Below, one piece after another: positions 46,016 through 58,971 of a DNA stretch of 64,000 nucleotides (position 1 is its first letter; each line of letters begins with the position of its first letter). A model generated the notes under the pieces. That model was not told the origin of the DNA and ran no database searches. It was given only the letters and a program-made list of their open reading frames with translations. A program made the position numbers and the translations under genes. The DNA is taken from positions 27,301,201 through 27,365,200 of the forward strand of contig CP099846.1 of assembly GCA_030062745.1 (NCBI GenBank). Direction: 5' to 3'. Source of the stretch: Capitulum mitella. Lineage: Eukaryota; Arthropoda; Thecostraca; Pollicipedomorpha; Pollicipedidae.

Positions 46016-46844
46016 AACGATACTGATCACTCCTCCCGACAACGGCGGTAACGGTACTTGACGGCGATGGTGGTCCGCTTCACAGAATCGATCTGGGGAA
46101 CTGCAAACTCACCGCGGACCGTTAACGTGAGATGACAGATGATTACGAGCGGTTCAAAAATACACAACTGAGGAGGCGGATGAGGGAATTGCTGCACCTG
46201 TGTGGGAAGGAGTGACCAGAAAGAAAGACATGTAATCGCTCGTGTACAACGAAAGAGTTATCTTTACTAGTCTGTCCTAGAACTACTAGGAAATGGCGTT
46301 AAACGTGCATTTTACCGCGATGTGGTCTTAACAGTGCAATACGGACCCAGTGGGTTGTTCGACGATCAGGCCAACAAGTTATTTTCATACTGTCAAAAAG
46401 CGTGGAATGCATTTCCAGCTTCATGAAAAGCGCTCCTGTTGCGAGCAGAGCATCGCACACCATGAAGTAAATCTCTTAATGGCTTCTGCTAGCATGGCGA
46501 TTCCCATACCCACACCTACAATATCACGTACGGCAAAAACGTAAACATAAAAGTAGGCCACAAATCTGCAGCGAAGAAATGAGTGGTACGCAAAGCGTAT
46601 GCCACGCACGGTGATCACGGGTTCTACAGACGAAGGCTGCTCTGATGACTCGCAAGAATGGTCACGAGACGGCGCAGTTACCCTCCACTGAGTGGGCCAG
46701 GCAACACCGTTCATTTTCACGTACTCCGTATCGACATCGCACGGCTTTTCAACTCGACGCTGTCGAAGCAGTATTACTTGGCGTTTGTCTCCACAATTGA
46801 ATCTAGCAACCTTAGGTCCCATTTTTTTCATTAAAATGCTCCGT

Positions 46845-47740
46845 ATCAGCATCCGCAATCCACAGTTGAGAACATTTTACCAGGACAAGATTGACGCATT
46901 ACAAAACCGAAATACCAGCATACAGCCGGTGAGCCCTCAGGCCCCAGCACTCAATCAACCAATCAACCGCAACCAGTATACCAGTCGTGCAAGCGAATCC
47001 GACTGGGCTTGCGTGACCAGCCACCAGCAAGTGCGGCGAAGATCACACGCTATGACCCCTCTGTCAATTAGTGAGCCACAGGTGCACGGTCACACTGCGA
47101 CCCTGGCTCAAGTGGGCCAACGCGTTTGGACTCGGCGTGACCAGCGTGCACGGGCCGCCGGCATCGACAGCTTTGCGATACGACAGTATCGACACGCGGC
47201 GACGGCGACAATAAATTTAGAACTGCCCCACTCTCAAGGTTTCAAGGCCTTCGAGGCGTTAATTATGAATATCGCGACCAGGCACGGTATTCCTGTAAGG
47301 TCGACAGCTGAGAATGACAGATTCAGATTAGGCAGTCTTTTTCTTCCAATTTCAGGAATGTTTTGTTCGATCCTTTTCACGTGGCCACGATCGTCGCAGG
47401 CATCCTGGGCCTCCCATCAACAGAGACATATGGTGCCAAACTCAAAGGCAATGGAAATCACTTTTAGATCTGAACATCGGCTACCGATTCTTTCCCAGTA
47501 CGGAACGTCCAGGGAATTGAGCTGCGGATATTGGTGGCGGTGGAATTCACATACCAGATTTCATCCAACAACACAAAGACATAAGCATTTATTAACACAG
47601 AAAAACCTTCATGGTCTCTGGCACTGTCAGGTCCACAGGATTCAGTTGAGCTATGTCACAGCAGAACTGAAGAGGTGGTTCATGAGATTTCAAGGAAGCT
47701 GAACAACCCTCACACCAAGTAACATTCAGTAACTAAGTCT
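46845..47740 (+). repeat. Dispersed repeat Y, third copy
   Basis: Matches 32970-33850 over most of its length. A plus-strand frame is open across it for 336 codons from 46692, but the peptide has no recognisable domain, so I treat this as a repeat with a chance frame. Confidence 0.7.
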
Positions 47741-48276
47741 CACAAAATGGTTAATAAGGAAACCGTTTTCCCGAGATGCAATCTGGCATTAATATGCTCT
47801 AATTTGCTTAGTAATAATGACTTAGTTCTGCTTTTCTAGTTTCAGGAAATGCCAAAAAATCAACATCTCTTTGTTATTCTGTGTATTACTACAATGTGCA
47901 TCCCACTAAAGTCTGGTGCATTTGACTGAAAATTGCATATACAAAATGAGTGTGTTACTCTCTAATGTAAAAATGCTGTTCCCTTCCAATGGAGTCAGAG
48001 AAACCTGTGCTCTAATACTGGAGCAGGCAAAATGGCTTATGTTTTAAGGAAACTTAACACCACTTTACCATGTGTAGGATATACGTATATGCATGTGTCC
48101 TGTCATTAATCCCAAGGATGAAACTTTAATATGCTGTGAAGTGGCATGTACCCCCTCCCCCTCCCCCTAAAATTGCATAGTTTTAACATGGGCCTTATCG
48201 GTACTGACTGGAAAGAATGGATTCCAAAATCCTATATGGCCCCTCCATCATTTTCAAAATTTTCATCCTTCATTAA

Positions 48277-49482
48277 CCCTATTCCCGGAGGGCTAGACGG
48301 TATGGTCGATTCCCGGCAGGGGGAGGCGGATTCGCCCCCCCCCCTGAGATCTCGAAAAGTACACATCCGATTTCATCGCAACAAACGGCAATCGATTTAC
48401 CATGACGTGAACTACATTTTTATAAAAAAACAAAATTCTGAAAAGTGTGGATACAGGGGGCAAAAATATCAAAATCAGGGGTATTTTTGGACTTCTTATA
48501 ACGCCGTTGTTTATCGACCGATTTCGATGAAACTGGCATGAATCGATAGGTTATGGATAGGACTTTGACCATTGGTACATACATCTGAAATTTTGAGAAC
48601 ATTCATGGACGTTCACAGGGTTTCAAAAATAGGAGGATTAGTTTTCCAACAACGGAATAAACAAAAAACACAAAAACACTTTTTGGGCTTCTGCTAGTCA
48701 TGTTATGCTAAAGAAATACAAATCGCCATTACAATGTTCGTATAATATTAGCATAGGCGGTGCCACGGACATGAAAAAGGGGAAACTGTAATGGTCACAC
48801 GTTCTTCAGATCAACTTGTGACCTTTGACCTTAAATAACCTCCAGTGATGTTGGAGTCACTTGGAGTGATCTCGTGTGCATTCAATATTATCCATAAATG
48901 TTTTCCATCATTTAAATTCACTCTATTTCAAAAATTTCATGTTATAGCTATTGTGATATAGGGTATGCGCACTGACATTTTAGGTCATAGCTCCGTGACC
49001 CGACCTGATATCACGCTGAAAGTTGATACACAAGTAGAGGGCATCCTTTTACGTCATATATATTCCGGGTTTGGCATTTCAAAAAATGGCACCGAAATTA
49101 CTGCACTAAAACCAAATTTTGACTTTTGACCTTGACCTGACCTTGAAAAGTGACCTAAGATGAACAAAACTGTATCTGCACATTGCCCAACTATTTAGCT
49201 ATTCATCCGCACAAAGTTTTCAGTTCTACCTTAAAAACGCTATTTTTGGCAGATATTTTCCTTTTACCCTCAATATGGCCAAAATTGACCTGAGGTGCCT
49301 CCCAAAAACGTTGCCTGGCTCCGCCCCTGAGCAAAACAGAATTTTGAAATTTCGTCACAGCATGTAGAAAGAATAGCTAGGAAAAGCCACCAAGTTTCGT
49401 GAAGCTACATAAAAAACCCTGGAACTGGCAAGTAAAAAACCTGAGGGGGGTGGATTCAGCCTGCCCCCTGCTGGGAATAGGG
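48277..49482 (+). mobile_element. TTAA MITE copy B (piggyBac-like)
   Basis: CCCTATTCCCGG follows TTAA (48273-48276), and the right end CTGGGAATAGGG at 49471-49482 is followed by CTAT, so the right duplication has decayed. It is 1206 bp and by eye about 90% like copy C in compared blocks. It carries a perfect DR1-type pair TGACCTTTGACCT (48819-48831) and a TGACCTTGA word (49127-49135). No transposase. Confidence 0.88.
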
Positions 49483-49957
49483 CTATTTTTGGTGAAACAT
49501 TAGAATATGTTTCTTGAAAAAAAATGGACATCATTCTGCACCATTCTGACCAAACTGAACCAACCAAGCCTAGTTGCATATATAGCACTGCAATAGTTTA
49601 TACTTCCTACCTGAGACTCAATAAGATTTGAGACCTAGGAGAGTTACATGGACAGTTTGGGATAAGAGTGAGGGGTGCCTAGGAAGTGTGAATAGTTTGT
49701 TTGAGTTGCAATTGCAAATGCATCACAAATTATGCAAAATATTCTAATTTAAGAACAGATTTAGTCAGGTGTCACACCCTATGGAATGCAAACATGCTAC
49801 AAGAACTCAAATGACTAAGCATGCATTGCATAATAACCTGAAAACAAATGATGGCTACATCTTTAACAATGCTCGGGTACAAAATTCTACTTCCTTTTCC
49901 AGGACTTCTGGTTATCAGTAATCAAAACTAGTGAAACCCTAAGTAACTATTCAGGTA

Positions 49958-50045
49958 GTGTAGGAAATACATATGTACATACATGCAAACATACATAACT
50001 ACATAAATACATACATACATATATCAGTACATACATACATACATG
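49958..50045. repeat. ACAT tetranucleotide microsatellite
   Basis: Imperfect ACAT/ATAC run of about 85 bp. Confidence 0.85.
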
Positions 50046-53000
50046 CGGTTCCTTTAGAAATATTCACATAAAACAGAAAGGAGCAACTAGTGCACAGATA
50101 CCTCAGCCACTAAGACCAAAACACTGCTCATGTCATGTGCATAACAGAGTAGGTTTTTTCCCCTGACAGGCCACTTAATACGACTAGGTCACACTCCCTC
50201 TGAGAAAACAAAATAAAAAAGAGAGAAAGAAATCATGCAAGCAACAGGGGCCGTGTACCTGACAGCGATGGATGTTTTCAGGGGCGATGAACAGCAAATA
50301 AATCCAACTATTCTGGAGATGCAAGAGATGAAAACACAATGCTGCCGATGAAAAGGATTCTTTGTATTATTGGTCCACTTGAAGTTTTGAACACTGAGTA
50401 CTGTACGTTAAACCTTTGGTTCTAGAAGAACGATGTATTCCACGGTGTGCCACCCAGCTTCGTTTCACAAAAGCTCATCCAAAACGCGCTGCTCAGTAAT
50501 CTTTAATCCAGGTCACTTCCAACATGGACTCACGATACTCCAGCTGGTTGCAGCTTACAAACCATACCTCATTGCCTGCGCCAGTTTTCGAAACACTTGC
50601 GCCTTTACACGAGTGATATTTGTAGATTCTTGTAAAAAAAACAAATATCCTGGAGAATACGTTTTTTTCTGTTTAAAACTCCTCACCACCTCATAATTTG
50701 TAATTTTTTAGTTGGTATTTTTGCAACTTTGAGATGAAATGTTTTTCTCACTGAAATGGCGCAAACCAGGATATAATATTCCAGACCAAAAGTTACACGG
50801 ATACAATTAGTCCGCGAAAGCGACAATAACTAAATGTGTTCCTCTGAAAGCTTGCGAAGCATGGTCGCGTTGCCGAAGAGATTCCGGGTGACACGCGGAA
50901 GGCCCATGCGAATAACCGGCTGGTGTTCGTAGTCTATTGTAGTCCCATCCAAAGAAAATCACTCGATTCCAGTCACCATAGAGCAAGACTGATTGGTGCC
51001 TCAAAAAAGAGGCCAGAAAACAAACAGTATTGTCTTACCGTTTCTGTGACATAGTGAAACAGGTATTGCAAGAGGATGTTTTTTGTAGAAAAGAGTTAGA
51101 AAAAGGAATTTGGCTGGGGAAAACAGCGGAAGCTGGGCTTTTGCAGGTCATCGTAAGAAGCTTTTGCCGTGAAAATAAGGCCCCTTAGAGAGTGAAGATG
51201 CCATCTACTACCATGAAAGATACATTAAAACCATCTGTTTCACCGAAAATTCTGGGCCTGTTTTTCGGATCTTGTTCACAAGGATGCTGATACCCGTGTC
51301 AGAATAGCATCATCTCTGGTTCAACATGCTGTTAGTGTAGAAGAACACATCCAGGTATGTATTGGTATGGCATTTATTGTTGATGCAGGAAAATGTCTGA
51401 AAAGGGGACCAGTTAAAAATGCTTGTCTATTCCATGTATCAAAATTATGAATTGTTACAAAGTAGCCATGTGATGTGCTTTCCATATGTAGCAGGAAATT
51501 GCACATTCCTGGTTTATTGATGTTTGTTTTGTTATTTGCATAATACTTTTAGTTGATATTCATAAAATTTTATCATGCTAGTCATTAGCAAGTGTATTGT
51601 ATATGAGCATAGTTATTTGGAATCTGTTGTTTTGGGGGTTAAGAAAAATATGATGTTATTATCACCCACCAGATGTATCATCCATTGTATCCAAGGGAGT
51701 GCATGACTTAAAAATGCAAAATAGTACAAAAGCAGATGGATAATAAAACAATTTTGGTACTACAAAAGTTCTTTTTATGCCTTACAGTGAATATTCTACT
51801 GTGATCACTATCTCAAAAACAATTTTAGTTAGACTCAGATAAATTGTTCAGCATACTTAAAGCATCTATTTTTCTGGGAGACTTTTAGCTGCATCAAAAT
51901 TCAAAAGATCAAATGTCACCCTTATCTAGCATGTAGGCATCTTATCTCAAGTATAGGTAATTGTGCCTTATCTAATATGATGGGCCATTTTTTCATCTTT
52001 ATCATCTTATTTTGAAGCAATGAATACCAAAAATTTCATTCACTGCATCAAACCACATTGACCTTTCTGGTTTGTTGGGGTATCACCACTCATGTCATTG
52101 TCTTCACTTTCTCAACTTGACTAATTTATACAGATCACATGTGCTAATATAACCTACTTATTGTGGCATATTAAACCATTGTGATCATTCATCAAAATCT
52201 CATAAAGAAATGGGAGATATAAGTCAATAAAAATTAGAGCTGTTTTAATGAAGAACTTTGTTATACTGGTCACAAATTAACCTTGACAAAATATATCAAG
52301 AGTATTGCACCAGTCCCTTATTTCAAAATATGTTCTGCCTTGAAACTGCCATAAGTCTTTCATGTATGGATAACTGGGCAGAAGATAGCTAGCAATGCTT
52401 TTTGATTAGGACAGTGTATGTATTTTCTAGTCCATATAAAAAGGTTCCAAAGACTGGTGCATTAAGTCCACAAATTTCCAGCATTTAGCTTGCAACAAGC
52501 TCAGCTTAGCCTGGACACTGGACATAATGCCATCCACTTCAGCATTTTAGGACCAAATATGTGTAAAAGGAAAAAAAAGGCATTGACATAAATGATTTAT
52601 TTTGTTCTTCTCTCAAGATGTACCAAATTATTGAAAAAAAAATGGAGGTTTTGGTTTCTTGAGCTTGATTGATCTGACATGATAATGATTAACCTTACCA
52701 TTTTGAACTGCATTCTAGGATAGTTAGTTTGTCTTACCAACAAACAAAACATCATACTTTGCTAGGTTCCATTCCAGCTAAAGATAACATTTTCAAACAT
52801 TGGCCTGGGTTGACTGATTGAACTCAGATAGGTCAACTATGCTTTTTGGTATGTAAACTCATGGCATGGACTAAAGGCCACTGCATGCTGAGTGATTTGG
52901 CAGGTTCCTTTGGTCTTTCCAGCCCTGCAGCTGTGGTTTACTTGCAGATAGAACCTCACCTTGTGCGTGACGGGATGCGGATGTAAACTACACATGGTGA

Positions 53001-53243
53001 TGTTTTCACTCGTTTTTGTGCGACGAAAAATGTCTTCAGATTTTTTTTGTACACTTTGTTATGTGATATACTAAGTAAGTATGCTACCAATGTGGTATAT
53101 TAGATGCCACTAGACATAGTTTGCTATAAAATGCCAGGAAAGCAAAACCTGTGTTCTGCAATCACACACTACTCAGTGGAGCCCGTACCCCCTCACGTGG
53201 ACGTCTCGCCCCTACGCCACAACGGAGGCGTTTGTGTCGCCAG

Positions 53244-53609
53244 GGGGCCGACTCGCTCGGCCGTGAGGCCAGCTACTGCCTGAGCCGGCTGGTGCGTGGA
53301 CTGGCGTCGTCGCGGGCCGGCGCGCGCGAGGGCTTCTTCGTGGCGCTGGTGCAGCTGCTGCGCCAGCTGCCGGCCGCCTCGCCGGCGGCGCTGCTGGCGG
53401 CCGCCGCCGCGCAGCTGCCGGACGTGCGCGACGAGCGCCAGGGCACCGAGCACCGGCTCGGCCGGCTGCTGGCGGCGGGCGCGGCCGTGCGCGCCGGCCG
53501 GCTGGACGTCGAGCTGGCGCCGCTCTGCCGCCAGCTGCTGGCCGACTGGGCGCACCGCTCCTACATGCCGCCCGTGGTGGCCAGCTTCGTGGTGGAGCTC
53601 GTGCAGAGG
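53244..53609 (+). CDS. MYBBP1A: MYBBP1A exon (first recognised)
   Basis: 122 codons, phase 0 at both ends, GADSLGREASYCLSRLVRGL onward. Corresponds to the human region around GLGVGRETARPCYSLALAQL, so it is not the true first exon. Donor GTGAGC. Confidence 0.88.
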
Positions 53610-56600
53610 GTGAGCGTGGTGTGCTGGCGGGGGTGAGGGGATGAGAGTTGTCGTGGTTGGAGCGACATGTGTGTGTTTGAACGTGGTGTGTAGAAAACTG
53701 GGCGGAACTTTCATTAAGAATGCTTGGCGTTTCGGGGTGCAAGCTATCTGGCGATAGGTTTCGTCCGCTGAAACATCCTCATAGTCTGGATTACTCGTCC
53801 AAGCTGGTTTTGAATGTTGCACATGAGTACCTTTCTGGCAGCTACGTGAGTAAAGCATGTGTCGTCACCAACCCGTCGTCTGGCGACCCGAGCACTGATT
53901 AGCCCCTCACGAGGCCACGCATGTCTCCGCGCGCGTGACGATCTCGTGACGTCCCTTACCGCGCCTGCCCAGGTGCCGGAGGAAGGGTTCCGGGACGCGG
54001 TGTGGCCGGAACTCCGGCCGCTGCTGGAGCCCGGCTGGGACGGGTGCGTGCCGGAGCGGCTGTGGCTGATGATCGCCTGCCGGCGCCGCTTTCCCGACGT
54101 GTGCGACTCGCGCTTCCTGAAGCAGCACTGGAGCTCCAAGAAGGTGCTCTCGCCCAGGAATCACGAAGGCATCACTGAAATGATCAAGGTGGGTGGAAAT
54201 GGACGTTTGTTTGGGTTGGTTTTCCCTTGTGTCTTTAGGTGCTTCTGTTGTTGAGCTCTGCTCGTATTTTTTTTTTTTAGTGAGTCAACATGGAAGTCAT
54301 TGCATCCTATGCGTGTATTTTTTCTGAGTATCAACCGCCAGTCTGCCAGTAATACCTTGCAATGCGTGCTTGATCCAGATTCCGTTAAAAACTTTGGTGC
54401 CAATCTATCCATTGTTATGCGTTTGGTCCAGGTGGCGGCCAAGAGCCTGCCAGTGATCCACCCGCTGGTGACGTCACTGGTGGCGTTCGCCGTGGAGCGG
54501 CCGCCGGCCGAGATGGTGGAGCTGTACCGCAGCGTGCTGGAGCCGCTGCTGGAGGACCGGGCCACTGCGCTGCTGGTGCTCGCCATGCTGCAGATGGTCG
54601 TGCCCCATCTTACCACGCCGGAAATGGTGAGAACCCATTGTCGGGTATCTGGGACTGACAGTTGCGCTCGTTTCGTTTTTCCGTTCTCTGAGTTGTCTGA
54701 GCGACTGAGCGTGTTAGCTTCATGCCACGGAACAAAGTTCATATGCTGGTGCATGTTCTTGAAATTCCACCGTCGTTGTCCGCGACTGGGGAAATGTTTC
54801 CATGCATGATGAACTGTCGCATTAATCTTCCCCGCAGTCTCCGTGGTGAAATAAGAGTGAAATATGTCCACCACAAAACACGGATGAACAGGTCATAGCA
54901 TGATGTATGTTCGTGTCTTCCCTGTGCGGATTTTTTTCCTTCGTGTATCTAGCGCCTGTTTATAATCTAGGCGTGTGAGTCGTCCCCATGAATGGCGCCT
55001 CAGAAATCACTCGTGCACAGCGCCAGTGTGCACAGCACCGTCCCCGCTTGCGAGGTCCGCAGCAACGTATGACTCCGTCTCTGTATGCCTGGCCAGCTAG
55101 TGGGGATTCCTCCACCATCGTATGGGACTCATTCTTAACGTGTCGTTTCCACTGCGATTTGACTGCAGTCTGACTTCAAAGTTCGGTTCGCGTCATGCAT
55201 GTCTTGGGCGGAGACACCACCACTACTCCGTACCAGTGCCGACTCAGCCGCATGGCTCGCGTGATCCGCCGCTTGATGCCGCCGTTTGACTTCGCTGCGT
55301 GGCTTGACTCCATCGCTTGACTCCTCCTCGTGACTCTGCCGTGCGACTTCGCCGCGCGACTCTGCCGCGCGACTCCGCCGCGTGACTCCGCTGCATGACT
55401 CCTCCGTGTGACTCCGCTGCATGACTCCTCCGCGTGATTCCGCCGTGTGACTCCGCCGCGTGATTCCGTCGTGTGACTCCTCCGTTCCGCCTCAGCGGAC
55501 TCGGCCTTGCGACTCCGCCGCGTGATTGCGCCGCCGGTCGGCAGGTGGAGTCGGTGCTGACGCCGGCGGCGGTCGGCGCGCTGGTCCGCCTGCTGCCCAA
55601 GCGGGACCAGCTGACGGAGCAGGCGGCGCGCGGCCTCGGCTCGGCGCTGGTCAGCCTGCTGCTGACGCCCGACTGCGGCGCCGACACGCAGCTGGCCGTG
55701 CTGGGCCGGCTGGTCTGTCCGCCTGGCTCCGTCAACTTCGACCACATGACAGGTCAGACTGCGGCCAGGGCCGTCAACTTCGACCACATGACAGGTCAGA
55801 CTGCGGCCAGGGCCGTCAACTTCGACCACATGACAGGTCAGACTGCGGCCAGGGTACAGGTCGGGTCACGGTCCGATTACAGGTCAGACCAGGGCCCAGT
55901 ACAGGTTTGAACCGGTAGCGAGGCATGTCAGGGTCTGTCGGCGTTTACGTGTGGTGTATGTGTGTGGTGAGTGATGGATCAGATCGGTGTCTGTCATGGT
56001 ACATTCTGTCGGTTTCTCTGAAAATGTTGGTTTATAGGATTAGCCCGAGCGTGCTGAAATGATCAGTTTTGGGATCAGAGTCTAACGAAATCTTTGATTT
56101 GATTCATTGTTACTATTGTTATTGTTTGTTACTAAATCCAAGGGTATAAATCGTTGGTAATACCGAGAATCATCGGCTACGATTAGAATATTCAGAACTA
56201 CAAACTGTGATGTAAAGAAGTCAGACATAGCCATTGGAGGGTGAAATATTGAGAAACATCATATTCAGAAAGTGTGCGGCGCAAATTACGATTTCAGATT
56301 AATGTTTTTGGTAGGCATGTCTCAAATTTTCCTCACAATATCGGTGGACTTCATTTTCTTTTCTCCAAGCGCCATGGAACATTTTCGACTTTAGATGTTC
56401 CCGTCCGCAGGCACGAAGATCCTGACTCAGATGATCAACGGACTGAAGCCCGAGGCGCTGGAACCGTTCAGTGAGATTGCCATCAGCGCTTTCAGAGGCA
56501 CGCACGCCGACCGGAGCCTGGTAAGTTATCGGGGCTGGCTGTCCAAGGGCTCCCGCGCTTATCCCGGTGTTCGGAGCTGGGCATGGTGTTGGTCACTGCT

Positions 56601-58846
56601 TTAGGTCTTAGTCTGCTAGGAACCGGACCCGCTCTCGCTTATCCAGCCGTACGCTGCCGGTTCATTTACTTCGTCTTTTTATTTCGCCGTCCTCTCTTCC
56701 TGTTTCGTCAAACACATAACTCGCCAGCACCGATCGGCCGAGGCTGGCCCTGCGCGTCCTTCATCACCGCGCTGTCAATCGTGTTTCTCGTCACTGTAAG
56801 TCCAGCGACACTGGAAGCCCAGCCCAGGGGTGCGCCCTCCGTTTGACGCCGCCTGCCGGCCGCCAGACGCCGCGCGGCCGCGCTGTCGCCTGCGACATGC
56901 TATGCCGGCTGGTGCAGCACCCGAGCACGCCCGGCCTGACGCCGCTGAAGCAGCGGCTGCTGCAGATGCTGTTCACGGCCGGCGCCGTCCAGGACGAGGC
57001 CGTGACGGAGGAACTGGCCGCCACCGCGCTCCGCGCCTTCTTCAGGTGAGTGGCCGCCCGCCCGACTGTCCCTTTGTGAGGCGGGTCAGTGGTTAAGCGT
57101 CCTTGTCTCTTTACCGCTGGACGGGGAAGAAAGTTCTTAACATCGTCCCCGGTTCGTCAGTTCATCATCGTTACCGCCAGTTAGTCGCTGGTGGCTGGAT
57201 AAGGGAGGAGGTTCCCCAGAACTGTTGGTGCAGGCAGGAATGGTCTGGTCCCCACGCTGTCATTCATCCGAGTGTGTGCAGGGCTAGATTTACAGAATTA
57301 TTGCTGGCGTGTTTGCGACACCGATGTCTTCACCACGGTGCTGCATTGACAGCGCTAAATGGGTTTCCTGCTGGCCGCCGTGATACAGTCGGGACAGCAA
57401 GGGCTCCTGTCCAAGTGATTGACATGCATTCAGCTGGCGACTGAAAACCTGCGACTGCCGATAAGCATGGTCTTGGCAGCAGCAGGGTGCGAACCGTCGT
57501 CGCCGGGACGTTGGTAAACTCTCTTCCTATCCTCGTGCGATCATCCCCCGCCCCCAGCTCCGCGCCCCCCTCTGACCGCGGCCGCCTCCGGCAGGGCGCT
57601 GGACCACCCCGTGCGGCGTCTCTCGGACCTGACGGCGCTGCTGCGCGCGCTGACCGCACACCAGGACAAGCTGCTCCGCTCTCGGACGGTCGTGCTGCGG
57701 ACGCCGCTGTCGGCCGCCGCTCGGCAAGCCTGGGACCAGGCGGCGGCGGCGCTGCGCCGCCTGGAGGCGGCGGCCGGCCCGGACACGGACGTGTTCGTCA
57801 TCCTGCTGGGCCACCTCAGCCAGCAGCTGTTCGGCGTCGACTGCGACACGGCCATCGATGCGCTGCAGGTGCGGCCCGGGGGGAGGCGATATTGCCGGCT
57901 GGACGAGGCTCACGTTTTTATTGTTTTCTATTTTAATTATTATATTGTTATATGTTGCTTTATTGTACATTATATTTGGATATATTACTATATCATTATG
58001 TAGATATTGTAATGATATAAAATATTATTGCATGTTATATGTTACTTTTCATTTGACGTGCATTAACAAAAAAAGAAAAATGTTGTACTCGAGTGCTACC
58101 TAAATCAAATCAGGTTGATCCAGGGACATTGTCTGTAGTGACTTTATGGTAGATGACCTCTGTGTCATCACCTGTGCGCGTCGTCTTCTTCGATCCGCTC
58201 GTGATTGTGAGTCGGATCTTCCGTTGCAGGAGTTACACACCTGCCTGGAGCGCCAGCAGCGGAAGAGCCGCGGCCGGCGGCGCGCCGGCGACGCCGCCGA
58301 GCCCGACTGGAGCGAGGTGGTGGTCGACCTGCTGCTGTCGCTGCTGTCTCTGAACGTGCATCTACTGCGCAGCGTGGTGCGCTCCGTGTTCACGCTGCTG
58401 GCGCCGACGCTCTCCCGCGAGGCGGTCATGCACGTGTTCCAGGTGCGGAAGGTGGTGGGCGGATCTGGGGAGGCGTCGGGGATGGGTTAGCATAGTGTTA
58501 TATGGGATAGATTTTGAGGAAAAGCAGTGTTTGGGACCATGCTAGGCCTAATCTGGGACCAATGGCGGAGGTAGACGGACGAGGCTGTTGAAGGAATTTA
58601 GGAAAGCATTATGAGTCGATGTGGATTGTTTTTAAAAATGCTACACGGTATCGGCTAGTGGGTTAACTCGTTAACGTTTTTTTCGAAGCCGCTGACTAAT
58701 AACTACTAGATGTTTAGAGGCTGTACTTATTTCTTTTGGGACATGGTATCAACTTGGACAAAGAGGTGTTTTATATTTGTTAAATTAAATTATTAAACAT
58801 TAAATAAATAAAAAAAAAATAAATAATAAGTAATAACAATAACAGT

Positions 58847-58901
<55 letters not shown>

Positions 58902-58931
58902 TTTATATTTATATATTATTATTTTATTTAA

Positions 58932-58971
<40 letters not shown>

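Larger units (their letters stand above)
47741..53243. other. AT-rich tract upstream of the MYBBP1A exons, no exon found
   Basis: Clearly AT-richer than the flanks. Apart from MITE copy B (48277-49482) and the ACAT microsatellite (49958-50045), nothing is recognised. The missing N-terminal exon(s) of MYBBP1A should lie here or further left, but I could not find them. Confidence 0.4.

Noticed and set aside
46692-47702. Plus-strand open frame of 336 codons
   Set aside because: It lies almost wholly in dispersed repeat Y, whose other copy is not open in the same way. The peptide has no recognisable domain.
55176-55829. Minus-strand open frame of 217 codons rich in Ser/Arg/Ala/Gly
   Set aside because: It is the antisense of the 13-bp minisatellite and of the MYBBP1A exon.
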